DNA of 40,510 bases, from the NCBI GenBank assembly GCA_004294385.1, contig REAP01000042.1, positions 1 through 40,510 of the forward strand, written 5' to 3'. Each line of letters opens with the position of its first letter. The stretch's first letter is position 1. A model generated the notes under the pieces. The model saw only the letters and a program-made list of their open reading frames with translations, did no database searches and was not told where the DNA came from. The position numbers and the translations under genes are program-made. Of this stretch, positions 7,670-15,571 are shown piece after piece. Source of the stretch: Oscillatoriales cyanobacterium (GTDB lineage: Bacteria; Cyanobacteriota; Cyanobacteriia; Cyanobacteriales; Microcoleaceae).

Positions 7670-9136
7670 CGGTTCATGATTTGATACTTCCTCGGCTTGC
7701 TGCAAGGTATTATTAACTGGTTGACTTGGGGAATCGGGTAATTGTGCAACAGATTTACGACCAAACAATCTCAATCTACCATTAATTTTCCACGTCCCAT
7801 TAAGCAAACCAACAACTCCAGCCACAATTACCACAGCCAGGAGACTCCATAATAGGCTAGTTATGGCGGGATGAATGCGATCGCCCGTTTGAGGTATCCT
7901 GAACACTATGGGCGTCTCAACATAAGCAGAAACAGCAGACACCACAATGCCTCCAGCCCCCAAGCCAGCACCCAATATTTCAATTTTTCTTTCTAAGGAG
8001 CGATCGCATTCCGCTTGTTCAATATCAACAATCCCTCCCACTAACTCCACCGCAATCTTAATCAAATCAGTGCCATGTTTGAAATAGCCTAAATCGCCCT
8101 TAATTTGTTCTTGAAAATACCGACAAGTTCTATCAACAAAAAACTTGAACGTTATCAATTTATCAGTTTGTAGCTGCAATTTATCTTCAATTTGCAACAA
8201 CGTTTCTTGATAATTGTAAACATGAATATTAATCGTGTTATTGAAATCTTCTAAATATTCCAAAGCTCTTTCATAATTCAAACTTTCTCGAAGTAACTCT
8301 TTTAGCTTGATTTTCAGATACTTTAACGATTCATCTATATTAACACTTTGTGGCGAATCAACTCCATTTGGTAATTCAATCTGACTTACTTCGGTGATTT
8401 TTGATTCTAAATTTTCGATTGTTTGCTCAATCTCCGAATATCGTTTCTTAAGTCGATCGTAATTTCTGCGACTATCAATAAAAGCTTTAGTGATTTTATG
8501 GCGGTGATAAAACAGTTCAAACAAAGGTTGAATAATCTTCCCTAACTTTCCTTCAATGTCATCATCAACCAGATAAACAAACACCTGTACTTGACTTTTG
8601 GGAGAACTATACTCAAACATCGGAGAATCGAATAACCTAGTAGCCCGATAAAAAGGTGGACATACAGATTCTTCTGGGAAAAGATGTTTTAAACATTCAT
8701 CTGCAACCTTGCGAAAGTCATTGTTACTTGGCTGCTGATAAGTTTCTGATTTGTAGGTAATCAAAAGAGTTTGTCCTAGCCAATTTTCATGACTATCAGC
8801 AACCAGCAGATTATTAACATTTAATTGTGCTAATGCTGCGACTTCTAAGTCTTTATTTTCGTCAGTTTCTGGGCTGCCAATTCTCGCTAAGATGCCTTCG
8901 CTATCATCGAGATGACAAAATTTTAACGAACCATCTATTTGATTTGAATGGGTGAACTTGTTGGGTTTACTGAGGAGATAGGTGAGGTTTGATTGAGAAA
9001 AAACGAGACTTTTGTCCTGACTGAAATATTGTCAGATACTATTAGCCCAAGTCCAGATTGAGTCAGCATCGGTTTCGCTTTCGCTGCTGAGTTGGTAGCT
9101 GTGGATATAGACTTGGGGATGGTCAATTTTTAGCAT
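7661..9136 (-). pseudogene. two-TM coiled-coil protein interrupted by an in-frame TGA
   Basis: One frame runs from an ATG at 9136 (MLKIDHPQVYIHSYQL) to the stop at 7661, 491 codons, broken only by TGA at 9034-9032 (codon 35). Protein-like sequence continues on both sides. The remaining open part starts with a TTG at 8764 and encodes 367 residues. The full product would have an N-terminal domain (to about residue 190), a long coiled-coil region, then GDLGYFKHGTDLIKIAV, an EIEQAE-like acidic segment (IVDIEQAECDRSLERKI) and two C-terminal TM helices (near GAGLGAGGIVVSAVSAYV and LLWSLLAVVIVAGVVGLL). This resembles the cyanobacterial TRADD-N-associated two-TM proteins of predicted conflict systems, from memory. 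A sequencing error is possible. Confidence 0.72.
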
Positions 9137-9377
9137 TTGGGGCGGGGGGAATTAAGGCTGTTTCAATGCGTTTTTTCAAGTGGGCTTCTAGCTTTTTGAT
9201 ATCGGGATAGTTATTAGTTATTGTTTCATAGCCCGGTGTGACTTCCGGTTCTGCATCGTCGAGATTTTTGCGAGTCAGATTGGCAATCTGCTCTGCCACT
9301 TCGGGAAAGTTTTGATAGACTTTATTAATAGCTTCTTTAACTGCTTTATCAGTAGCATCAGACTCAGCTATCGGCAA
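9123..9377 (-). CDS. small acidic helical protein, probably 5'-truncated
   Basis: 84 residues from a TTG at 9377; function not recognised. The frame stays open upstream to 9491 without ATG and reads NQSSAGAGLRDYWPFIEELL before the TTG, which looks like real protein, so the true start has been lost or is a rarer codon further up. The sequence is helical and charged (KAVKEAINKVYQNFPEVAEQIANL). Its stop codon overlaps the ATG of the next minus-strand gene (9136) by 14 bases, a layout typical of translationally coupled partners. By its place it may be an adaptor or effector-associated domain working with the two-TM protein; that is inference. Confidence 0.5.
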   Translation of the reverse strand: MPIAESDATDKAVKEAINKVYQNFPEVAEQIANLTRKNLDDAEPEVTPGYETITNNYPDIKKLEAHLKKRIETALIPPAPNAKN

Positions 9378-9444
9378 AACAGTCTTGAGTAATTCTTCAA
9401 TAAATGGCCAATAATCTCGTAAACCCGCCCCCGCCGAACTTTGA

Positions 9445-10252
9445 TTAATTTTGTTCAGCTTGTTCTTGTTGAGCTTGGGCGATAATCTCTGCTACTTCAG
9501 CTATCGGCAAGTCTAAGAATAGAGCAATTTGTTCTGTAGCTAATCCCACGTTAAACATTCTGAGGATTGCAGCTTTTTCTCGTTGTTTAGCTTCAGCTTG
9601 CAATTGAGCTTCAGCTTGCAATTGAGCTTCTAATTGAGCTTGCAATTGTACTTGCAATTCAGCTTGTACTTCAGCTTGTACTTCTTCCAGAATCTCTTGA
9701 TAAACTCTGGTTTTCTTTAAGTCACTGAGGTTAAACATGGCGGCAATTTCCTCTCTGGATTTTTGGGGTAACTTGTAAAAAATGATAGTTTCTAGTAAGT
9801 TGATGAAGCTCTCTCTGACTGCGATATTTGGTATTTCGGTTTCGGCTTGTCTGGCTAAATCTATAGCTAAATCCGAGGCCGTGTTTTCTGGTTCGATTAC
9901 CCATTTCCTGAAAGTGGATGTCACATTCTCTTTCTGTTTGCCGATTTGGGTAAATGACTACCAATTGCCAAGGGTGCGGCGGTTGGTATTGTTTGAGATA
10001 GATGAATAGTTCGGCAAATAGACGATAATAGAGATTTGGGTCTGGTTGAAATTGGACTTCCACAATGTAGAATGGTAGTTGAGAATCTGCGACAATTGGC
10101 AGAAACAAACCATCTAGGCGAAAGGCTAATTGTTTGACCTCTTGGGATGTGAATTGGTATTGGTTTGTAGCATCGGCAGGTATGCCCAGTAGGGCAAAGA
10201 AAATAAACGGGAATTCTTGGAAGATGCTGTAAAATAGGCTATCGGTTTTCAT
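9445..10252 (-). pseudogene. DUF2887 / Rpn-like PD-(D/E)XK nuclease, split by frameshift and internal deletion
   Basis: Two overlapping frames make one broken gene. The 5' frame (from 10252) encodes MKTDSLFYSIF, FRLDGLFLP and FYIVEVQFQ: Asp47, Glu65 and Gln67 form the D...ExQ core of a PD-(D/E)XK nuclease. It stays family-like to IHFQE and then turns to unrelated residues. The 3' frame (from a GTG at 9924) resumes with VIEPENTASDLAIDLARQ, the helix ETIIFYKLPQKSREEIAAMF and a Q/E/A-rich tail. Against my memory of the family, about 30-40 residues between HFQE and VIEPE are missing. Intact relatives (about 270-300 residues) are called recombination-promoting nuclease or putative transposase. The tail (9590-9690) holds in-frame caattgagcttc-type repeats. 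Confidence 0.8.
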
Positions 10253-10320
10253 CGATCGAATTTAATCTTTCTTTGAATTATACCCTATTCATTCACGATC
10301 GTATCATAATCCCAAGTGCT

Positions 10321-10503
10321 GTAGGGGCGGGTTCGCCGAAATATTTGACACCCATCGATTGATTATAAAAACCCGCCCCCACCCCACCGAAATATTTAGA
10401 TCGCAATTCTATTGTACAAATAGATTGTGCGTTATATCATAGCCGGGGCGGGTTTATGAAATCTTTGGTTTTTATCGAAGATTGTTGGTGAACCCGCCCC
10501 TAC
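10321..10503. repeat. palindromic intergenic element with terminal inverted repeats
   Basis: It begins gtaggggcgggttcgcc (10321-10337) and ends with the near-complement ggtgaacccgcccctac (10487-10503). Two internal GC-rich arms (about 10370-10386 and 10443-10453) split it into two sub-hairpins. This is a well-known class of cyanobacterial repeat. It separates the CHAT gene from the DUF2887 remnant and could stop transcription between them. Confidence 0.75.
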
Positions 10504-10521
10504 AATATTTGCACATTCACA

Positions 10522-13500
10522 TTATAAACCTATAGCACAAAATGCTCCCCAATGATAAACATCGCCGTAGGGTTTTACGGTCGGTTTATAGCGTCCCAGA
10601 TATTCTGTAACACCTTCTTTTTGGTCTCCATCGAAACTCTCCGAACCTTTCACCCATACTAGCAAATCTGAAGTAGTAGCAGACTTAAACCAGCGCTGGG
10701 TATCATGGAGCGCTTGACCAATGCTAACTCCAGGTTTTAGTACCTCATAGAATTTTACCATCATCAAGGCAGTCGAGAGATCATTCACAGCCCAAAGACT
10801 GGCCAAAGTTCCCATTGCTCCCGCGTAGAGAAATCCCGTCGGTAATCCAATATAATCGGAGCGATTCTGCGTATCAATTAGCGCGGTTTCGCAGGCGGAA
10901 AGCACGACTAGGCGGCACTGTTTGAATCGCAATCCGAAAATTTCAGCCAAAGTCAGGCATTTGTCAATATCCGCTGTTTTCCCTGCGCGCCATTCCACAT
11001 AACGCTCAGGGGGTAGGCACGGGGGCACTACCCCTACAGAATCCTGGGGTAGGCACGGGGGCACTACCCCTACAGAATCTCCGGCGATGATACCCCCTGA
11101 CAAAATCAAAAACGACTTCAGCGGCTCATCAGCATTAAACGAGCCGTGACACGAGAAATGCGCGCAATGAGCATTTTCTAACTGCTCTAAATACTGTTCC
11201 AAAAGATTAGTTTTACTCGCTTCCGAGCCCGGAAGAATTTGACTAATCGCGAATTTGGGGGCGATGCTGGCCACTTCCAAATCGGTGTAGGGAAGATCCG
11301 AGGTGGGGTTTTGCAGGGCCAGGAGTTGGTCAAAATTTGGGTGGATTGTAATCTGTTGCAGGAGTTGGCAACTGGGGCTGTATTGAATCCCTTGGGTGAA
11401 TCTATTTAACAAGAATTCGTCGTCGGTTAGGGGTAGGGCGTGGAGGGGGAACAGGTGCAGCAACCAGTGGGGAATTAGGATTAAGCGGGTACTTTGTGAG
11501 GGCAGAATTGTGGTGATTTGGAGGATTTCGGCAAGACGCTGGAGATAGTCGGAGAGTTTGGTTTGCCAGTGGGTTTTGCTTTGTTTGTAGTCGGCCCGGT
11601 AGTCATTAACTAAGTCGATTAATAATTTAGCGCATTGAGGATGGCGATGCACTGTCAGCACGTCGGGGTAAGTGAGGACAAAGGTGATGATTTCTGTGTT
11701 GGTGATGTACCACTCAATTAAGGCGGTGTCTGGGGTGAGGAGTTGGGTAATTTCGGTGAAAGTAATGGGTTTTAGGACTTCGGGGGTTTCCTGTTTTTGG
11801 GCGATTACTTCTGCAAGGTTGCGGGCTTTGTTGGCTTCGGCATATAAGAGTGCTTCTTGGTTGCTTTGGCGATCGAGGCATACTTGCACCATGCCCATGT
11901 AGAGCTTATCCCATTCCAAATCGTGTTTTTGCTTAGTTTCATCTCCCGATTCTAACTCTCGTAATTTGGAGGATCCGGTTATGGCATTTTTAAAGGTATC
12001 GTAGGCACTTTGGAGAGTTGCTGCTTTTTGGTTTTTGTCTTCTGGTTTTTCTCGGTTGATGTAGTCTAGTTTTGCTAGATAAGCCCAGCCCAGGTTGTTT
12101 AATCTTCCTACGTTCTGCAACGGGAAATCCTCAAGAGTATAGACTGTTAAAGCCGCCTTAGAAAAGCCGATCGCCCGTTCCAGATTTTGGGCCCGCGAAC
12201 CGTTGATTCTGTATAAGTAAGCATTAGCTAGGTTATTTTGAGTCAGTGCCCATTTTTCAGGGAAATCCTCAAGGGTATAAACTGTTAAAGCAGCCTCATA
12301 AAAGCCGATCGCCCGTTCCAGATTTTGGGCCCGCGAACCGTTGATTCTGTATAAGTAAGCATTAGCTAGGTTATTTTGAGTCAATGCCCATTGTTCAGGG
12401 AAATCCTCAAGAGTAAAAACTCTTAAAGCAGCGTTATAAAAGCCGATCGCCCGTTCCAGATTTTGGGCCCGCGAACCGTTGATTCTGTTTCTGTAGGCAA
12501 TAGCTAGGTTATTTTGAGTCAATGCCCAATCTTTAGGGAAATTCTCAAGGGTACGAACTGTTAAAACTGCCTCATAAAACTCGATCGCCCGTTCCAGATT
12601 TTGGGCCCGCGAACCGTTGATTCTGTCACTGTAGGCATTAGCTAGGTTATTTTGAGTCAATGCCCAATCTTTAGGGAAATCCTCAAGAGTAAAAACTGTT
12701 AAAGCTGCGTTATAAAAGCCGATCGCCCGTTCCAGATTATCCGCCCGCGAACCCTTGATTCTATCATTGTAAGAACAAGCTAAGTTATATTGAATTATTG
12801 CCCATTGTTCAGGGAAATCTTCAAAGGTATAAACTGTTAAAGCAGCCTCATAAAAGCCGATCGCGCTTTCCAGATTTTCCGCCCGCGAACCGTTGATTCT
12901 TAGATTGTAGGCATTAGCTAGGTTATTTTGAGTTTGAGCAAACTTTTCGCTCTCCGGTTCCTGATTACTTAAAAGTATTTGATAACCAGTAATGGTAATT
13001 TCAATATTGTTCGCTCTATTCCCACGGGGAAAGTCACTAATATGAATAATTAAATTTTCAATGAGGCCGACAATTGAGCTAATTGTTTTGGGATTTTCGC
13101 CATCAAGTAACTTCTGGGCCACTTGCTGTAAAGTTTCGGCAAAACGGGCATTGAGGAGGTGTTGCCGTTGATCGAGCATAGTGTAAATTACTTTAACATC
13201 GCCCTTACTAGCTTCTTCTGCTTGCAATAATTCTAGGATAAAGTTGGCATACTCTTGGGGATTTTCACCTTGAGAGTTATTGCTATCTCCGTCATCGTTC
13301 ATATCGATAAATTGCCCTAGCTGAGTGGCCAGATTTCGGAGGAATTTAGCGCCATTTTCGCCTCCTTGTGCTGCCAACTTTGCCGCTACTGACTCGCAAG
13401 TTTCCAGAAATCCGCGATCCAATAATTCTGAGTTATCTTGTAATATCTGGGGTTCGTCTCCGTTAGGGCAATTCAGCAGGGTGTGAATTAATTGGAGATA

Positions 13501-13524
13501 GGCTTTGGCGCGGTTTTCTTCCAT
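10522..13524 (-). CDS. TPR-CHAT protein (caspase-like protease)
   Basis: 1000 residues. Residues 1-200 are a helical N-terminal region. Residues 212-487 contain six near-identical 46-residue TPR-like units (GSRAxNLERAIGFY...LTQNNLANAY). After a linker of further helical repeats, the CHAT domain covers about 660-1000. The catalytic dyad is visible: His793 in HFSCHGSF and Cys878 in VVLSACETAL. CHAT domains are clan CD peptidases related to caspases and separase. In bacteria, TPR-CHAT proteins include the type III-E CRISPR partner, and others sit in NTPase-based conflict systems. No CRISPR array or cas gene is present here. A repeat insertion lies between His and Cys (11011-11079). Same-strand genes downstream are broken, so it may be the surviving part of a system. 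Confidence 0.9.
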   Translation of the reverse strand: MEENRAKAYLQLIHTLLNCPNGDEPQILQDNSELLDRGFLETCESVAAKLAAQGGENGAKFLRNLATQLGQFIDMNDDGDSNNSQGENPQEYANFILELLQAEEASKGDVKVIYTMLDQRQHLLNARFAETLQQVAQKLLDGENPKTISSIVGLIENLIIHISDFPRGNRANNIEITITGYQILLSNQEPESEKFAQTQNNLANAYNLRINGSRAENLESAIGFYEAALTVYTFEDFPEQWAIIQYNLACSYNDRIKGSRADNLERAIGFYNAALTVFTLEDFPKDWALTQNNLANAYSDRINGSRAQNLERAIEFYEAVLTVRTLENFPKDWALTQNNLAIAYRNRINGSRAQNLERAIGFYNAALRVFTLEDFPEQWALTQNNLANAYLYRINGSRAQNLERAIGFYEAALTVYTLEDFPEKWALTQNNLANAYLYRINGSRAQNLERAIGFSKAALTVYTLEDFPLQNVGRLNNLGWAYLAKLDYINREKPEDKNQKAATLQSAYDTFKNAITGSSKLRELESGDETKQKHDLEWDKLYMGMVQVCLDRQSNQEALLYAEANKARNLAEVIAQKQETPEVLKPITFTEITQLLTPDTALIEWYITNTEIITFVLTYPDVLTVHRHPQCAKLLIDLVNDYRADYKQSKTHWQTKLSDYLQRLAEILQITTILPSQSTRLILIPHWLLHLFPLHALPLTDDEFLLNRFTQGIQYSPSCQLLQQITIHPNFDQLLALQNPTSDLPYTDLEVASIAPKFAISQILPGSEASKTNLLEQYLEQLENAHCAHFSCHGSFNADEPLKSFLILSGGIIAGDSVGVVPPCLPQDSVGVVPPCLPPERYVEWRAGKTADIDKCLTLAEIFGLRFKQCRLVVLSACETALIDTQNRSDYIGLPTGFLYAGAMGTLASLWAVNDLSTALMMVKFYEVLKPGVSIGQALHDTQRWFKSATTSDLLVWVKGSESFDGDQKEGVTEYLGRYKPTVKPYGDVYHWGAFCAIGL
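11011..11079. repeat. two in-frame copies of a dispersed repeat inside the CHAT domain
   Basis: Two identical 33-base units (11011-11043 and 11047-11079, period 36) encode two copies of DSVGVVPPCLP. The units contain the inverted pair gtaggg...ccctac typical of cyanobacterial intergenic repeats. A period of 36 keeps the frame. The insertion sits between His793 and Cys878, after the strand FLILSGGI. Confidence 0.85.
12064..12891 (-). repeat. six tandem 138-bp TPR-coding units
   Basis: Six consecutive 46-codon units, each starting GSRA. The inner units are nearly identical in DNA (the stretch around gttccagattttgggcccgc recurs word for word), while the outer two have diverged. This points to recent unit duplication or gene conversion. 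Repeat number is likely to vary between strains. Confidence 0.85.
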
Positions 13525-13586
13525 TGTGGGGAGTTGTGAATAATACCAGGATTTATTTTATCATAGTTGGGGTTGGTTTGCTGGGT

Positions 13587-13930
13587 GGCGAGAAACCGGG
13601 TTTTTACGAGAATTTTTGGTGACAGGCGAAGAGATGGGAAAAAACCCGGTTTCTGAGATTGTGGGTGGTGGCGAGAAACCGGGTTTTTGCGACGATATTT
13701 GCTGACAGGCGAAGATATCGGAAAAAACCCGGTTTCTGAGATTGTGGTTGTGAGTGAGTTTATACTTCTTGTAAGATGCGACTATTCAAACGCTCATATT
13801 CATCCTCTAGCAGCCATATCTTAGCAGGAGAAACCGGGTTTTTACGAAAATATTCGATGGGAGGCGAAAATATCGGAAAAAACCCGGTTTCTGAGATTGT
13901 GGGTGGTGGCGAGAAACCGGGTTTTTGCTA
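13587..13930. repeat. array of gagaaaccgggttttt hairpin elements
   Basis: Three complete inverted-repeat elements (about 13590-13654, 13673-13738, 13828-13892), each opening with agaaaccgggttttt and closing with aaaaacccggtttct around about 35 bases, plus a half element at 13911-13930. Together with the duplicated gene end inside it (13758-13827), it fills the gap between the CHAT gene and the next minus-strand gene. No other coding sequence is seen here. Confidence 0.85.
13758..13827 (-). pseudogene. duplicated 3' end of the neighbouring 92-residue gene
   Basis: These 70 bases match 13931-14000, the last ~23 codons and stop of the 92-residue gene, with two mismatches. The copy has no 5' part and lies between two hairpin elements. 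It indicates that a piece of gene plus hairpin was duplicated as a unit of about 173 bases. Confidence 0.85.
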
Positions 13931-13932
13931 GT

Positions 13933-14211
13933 TTATACTTCTTGTAAGATGCGACTACTCAAACGCTCATATTCATCCTCTAGCAGCCACATCTTAGCAG
14001 CTTCGTAATTGTCACTAGAAAAAATAACTTTATAGTTTTGTGCCGGATTATGAATGCAAAAGATTCCTGATTTCTCCTTAACTAACATCAGGATATAAGG
14101 AGGAGATATCAGAGTATCAGCCCAGATTTCCGCAAACTCCCACTCAGTCTCTTGCTCTAGTTCTTGACTAATTTTAGTAACTTGTACGGGGTCTTGTGCG
14201 AGGTATGACAT
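13933..14211 (-). CDS. hypothetical protein, 92 residues
   Basis: Not recognised. A small soluble alpha/beta protein with SISQELEQETEWEFAEIW-like helices and a central hydrophobic strand (PPYILMLVKE), ending EYERLSSRILQEV. The start codon overlaps the end of the upstream broken gene (14174-14539) by 38 bases, so the two were probably a translationally coupled pair. Such pairing suggests an immunity-like or chaperone role for the second protein; this is inference. Its 3' end has been duplicated into the downstream repeat array. Confidence 0.6.
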   Translation of the reverse strand: MSYLAQDPVQVTKISQELEQETEWEFAEIWADTLISPPYILMLVKEKSGIFCIHNPAQNYKVIFSSDNYEAAKMWLLEDEYERLSSRILQEV

Positions 14212-14539
14212 GGTATTTACCTGTAGTTTTTTTAATCTTTATTTCACCGTAATTTAGTGGTATCCGAGTACCGTCTGCTTTTAGTATATAACCAATTGGT
14301 TCGGAAAAGTACAATCCGTAGCGTTCATAATTATCCTCTAAATCGTCTGCTCCTGTGCGTTCCCCTCTTAGCTTTATTTCTGTGGCGACTCTTTCCATTG
14401 TTTCTCTATCATTAAAGAGATGGACAATCCCTTCGCTTTCAAGTTCGCTTTGGGCTTTTTGGGTTCCGGGGAGATGTTTGTTAATGAGACTGGTTCTGGT
14501 TTATAGAGTAAGTTCGCCGTCAATTCCACTCATATTCAT
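14174..14539 (-). pseudogene. small cyanobacterial protein (DUF6972-like) with in-frame TAA
   Basis: One frame runs from ATGs at 14539/14533 (MNMSGIDGELTL), meets TAA at 14503-14501, and continues in the same frame as TRTSLINKHLPGTQKAQ, IVHLFNDRETMERV, YERYGLYFSEPIGY and YHVIPRTRP to 14174. From memory, intact relatives begin with MSGLDGxLTLxTRTS-type sequence, so the stop replaced one codon (for example CAA). The remaining open part from the ATG at 14398 codes for 74 residues. The family name is a recollection with moderate certainty; the function is unknown. It overlaps the next gene. Confidence 0.6.
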
Positions 14540-14643
14540 TTGTTATGACTGGTGATTAAATTCTAGCATAAGGTTCCAATTAATTGGGATTTTTAACCGC
14601 AAATGTCGGCAGATGAACGCTGATAAACGCAGATGAGGAGACA
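14540..14643. other. intergenic, degenerate gaacgcagat repeat
   Basis: No gene. 14593-14640 contains degenerate copies of the cagatgaacgc / gataaacgcagatga repeat family also found at 1735-1795. Confidence 0.5.
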
Positions 14644-15527
14644 TCATTTAATTAGTTCTTCGAGGGATGGAAAGAGCAATTTTTCGGCGCTCACTTTTTC
14701 GCAATCGCAAGGTTCTTGAATTGCGGATATTGCTGATACATTTCCTAGCAGCAATTGGATACTTTCAATCAGCAATGGTAGAGTTAATAAAATGATTGAT
14801 GCTGATACTAGCAAGCTGATTAATCCGTCGGCCCAATTCCAGTGTAGCCACGCTACGGCGATCGCAGCTAAAATTACTCCAACCGACGAAAATATGTCGG
14901 CAACGGCGTGCAGAAAGGCGCTTTTGAGGTTCAAGTCGCCGTGACAGCAGGAGTGCAAGCAGCAAGCATTGATTGAGTTGATGCTTAAACCGACTATTGC
15001 GGTAATTAACATCGGGAGTCCTTCTACTTCGGGGGTTGGGGACTGCAAACGCGCGATCGACTCTGCTGCAATCCACAGCGCGATCGCGGCAGGATGCCCA
15101 CCCCACAAGAAGACTCACTCTTTGTGGAAGAGGCATCTTGCCTGTTCTTAACAATAGTGCCGATACCCACTCCACCAGAAAAATTAATCTTTGTGGAACA
15201 GGCATCTTGCCTGTTATTAAGAATAGTCCCCGAACTCAATTCGATCGCACAATCCACCGATTTACTTTTTTCTAATGACGAATACCAAGTGGCTGTCAAA
15301 GTGATCGCTAAAGCTGCTACATCTGACAAAACATGACCAGCATCTGCTAATAAAGACAAACTGTGAGAGCTCGTGGCGGCGATTAACTCTGCTACGAAAA
15401 AGCTACTAAGCAATACCAAAGCTGTTTGCAAAAGTCGCACTTTGGCAATTTTGGGATTGGGATTGTCGCATTGTGCGAGATTCTTGGTGTTTTCAGAGTT
15501 AAAATTGTCCCCAACTGGAAATATCAT
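14644..15527 (-). pseudogene. CDF-family metal cation transporter disrupted by repeats
   Basis: The N-terminal part carries LLQTALVLLSSFFVAELI, the TM2 zinc-site motif HVLSD (HxxxD) and ALAITLTATWY. It then runs into about 150 bases of palindromic repeat (15091-15230) and ends out of frame. The C-terminal part resumes in another frame: AAIALWIAAESIARLQSPTPEVEGLP, the TM5 site HAVAD (HxxxD) and the last TM helices. The conserved loop and helix between TM2 and TM3 (RRxEVLAA-type) is not seen, so the repeats replaced it. Cation diffusion facilitators export Zn2+ and similar ions by proton antiport; this copy should be dead. The start is the ATG at 15527, with an AAGGA box at 15539-15535, rather than 15560. 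Confidence 0.82.
15091..15230. repeat. two tandem aacaggcatcttgcctgtt elements in the CDF gene
   Basis: Two copies of a ~65-base unit: a purine-rich lead (ccaccagaaaaattaat type), tttgtggaacaggcatcttg, then cctgtt and a taa-rich tail ending aatagt. The related single copy before the DUF4351 gene has the same lead (aggatgcccatcccaccag), which defines the boundaries of the mobile unit. Confidence 0.8.
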
Positions 15528-15571
15528 GCAGCAATCCTTAAAGCTAAACTCGATTTTCAATTAAACATTAG

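Noticed and set aside
8935..9126. 63-codon open frame on the minus strand
   Set aside because: It overlaps, in another frame, the better-supported two-TM gene that starts at 9136, and its product resembles nothing.
12064..12891. Possible non-coding satellite or CRISPR-like repeat
   Set aside because: The 138-bp units keep one open frame and code for TPR-like helices of the CHAT protein.
10522..13524. Type III-E CRISPR-associated TPR-CHAT (Craspase partner)
   Set aside because: No gRAMP/Cas7-11 gene, cas1/2 or CRISPR array in the window; TPR-CHAT proteins are common in cyanobacteria without them.
13587..13930. Possible CRISPR array
   Set aside because: The repeated units are inverted-repeat hairpins with similar inner sequence, spacing is irregular, and no cas gene is present.
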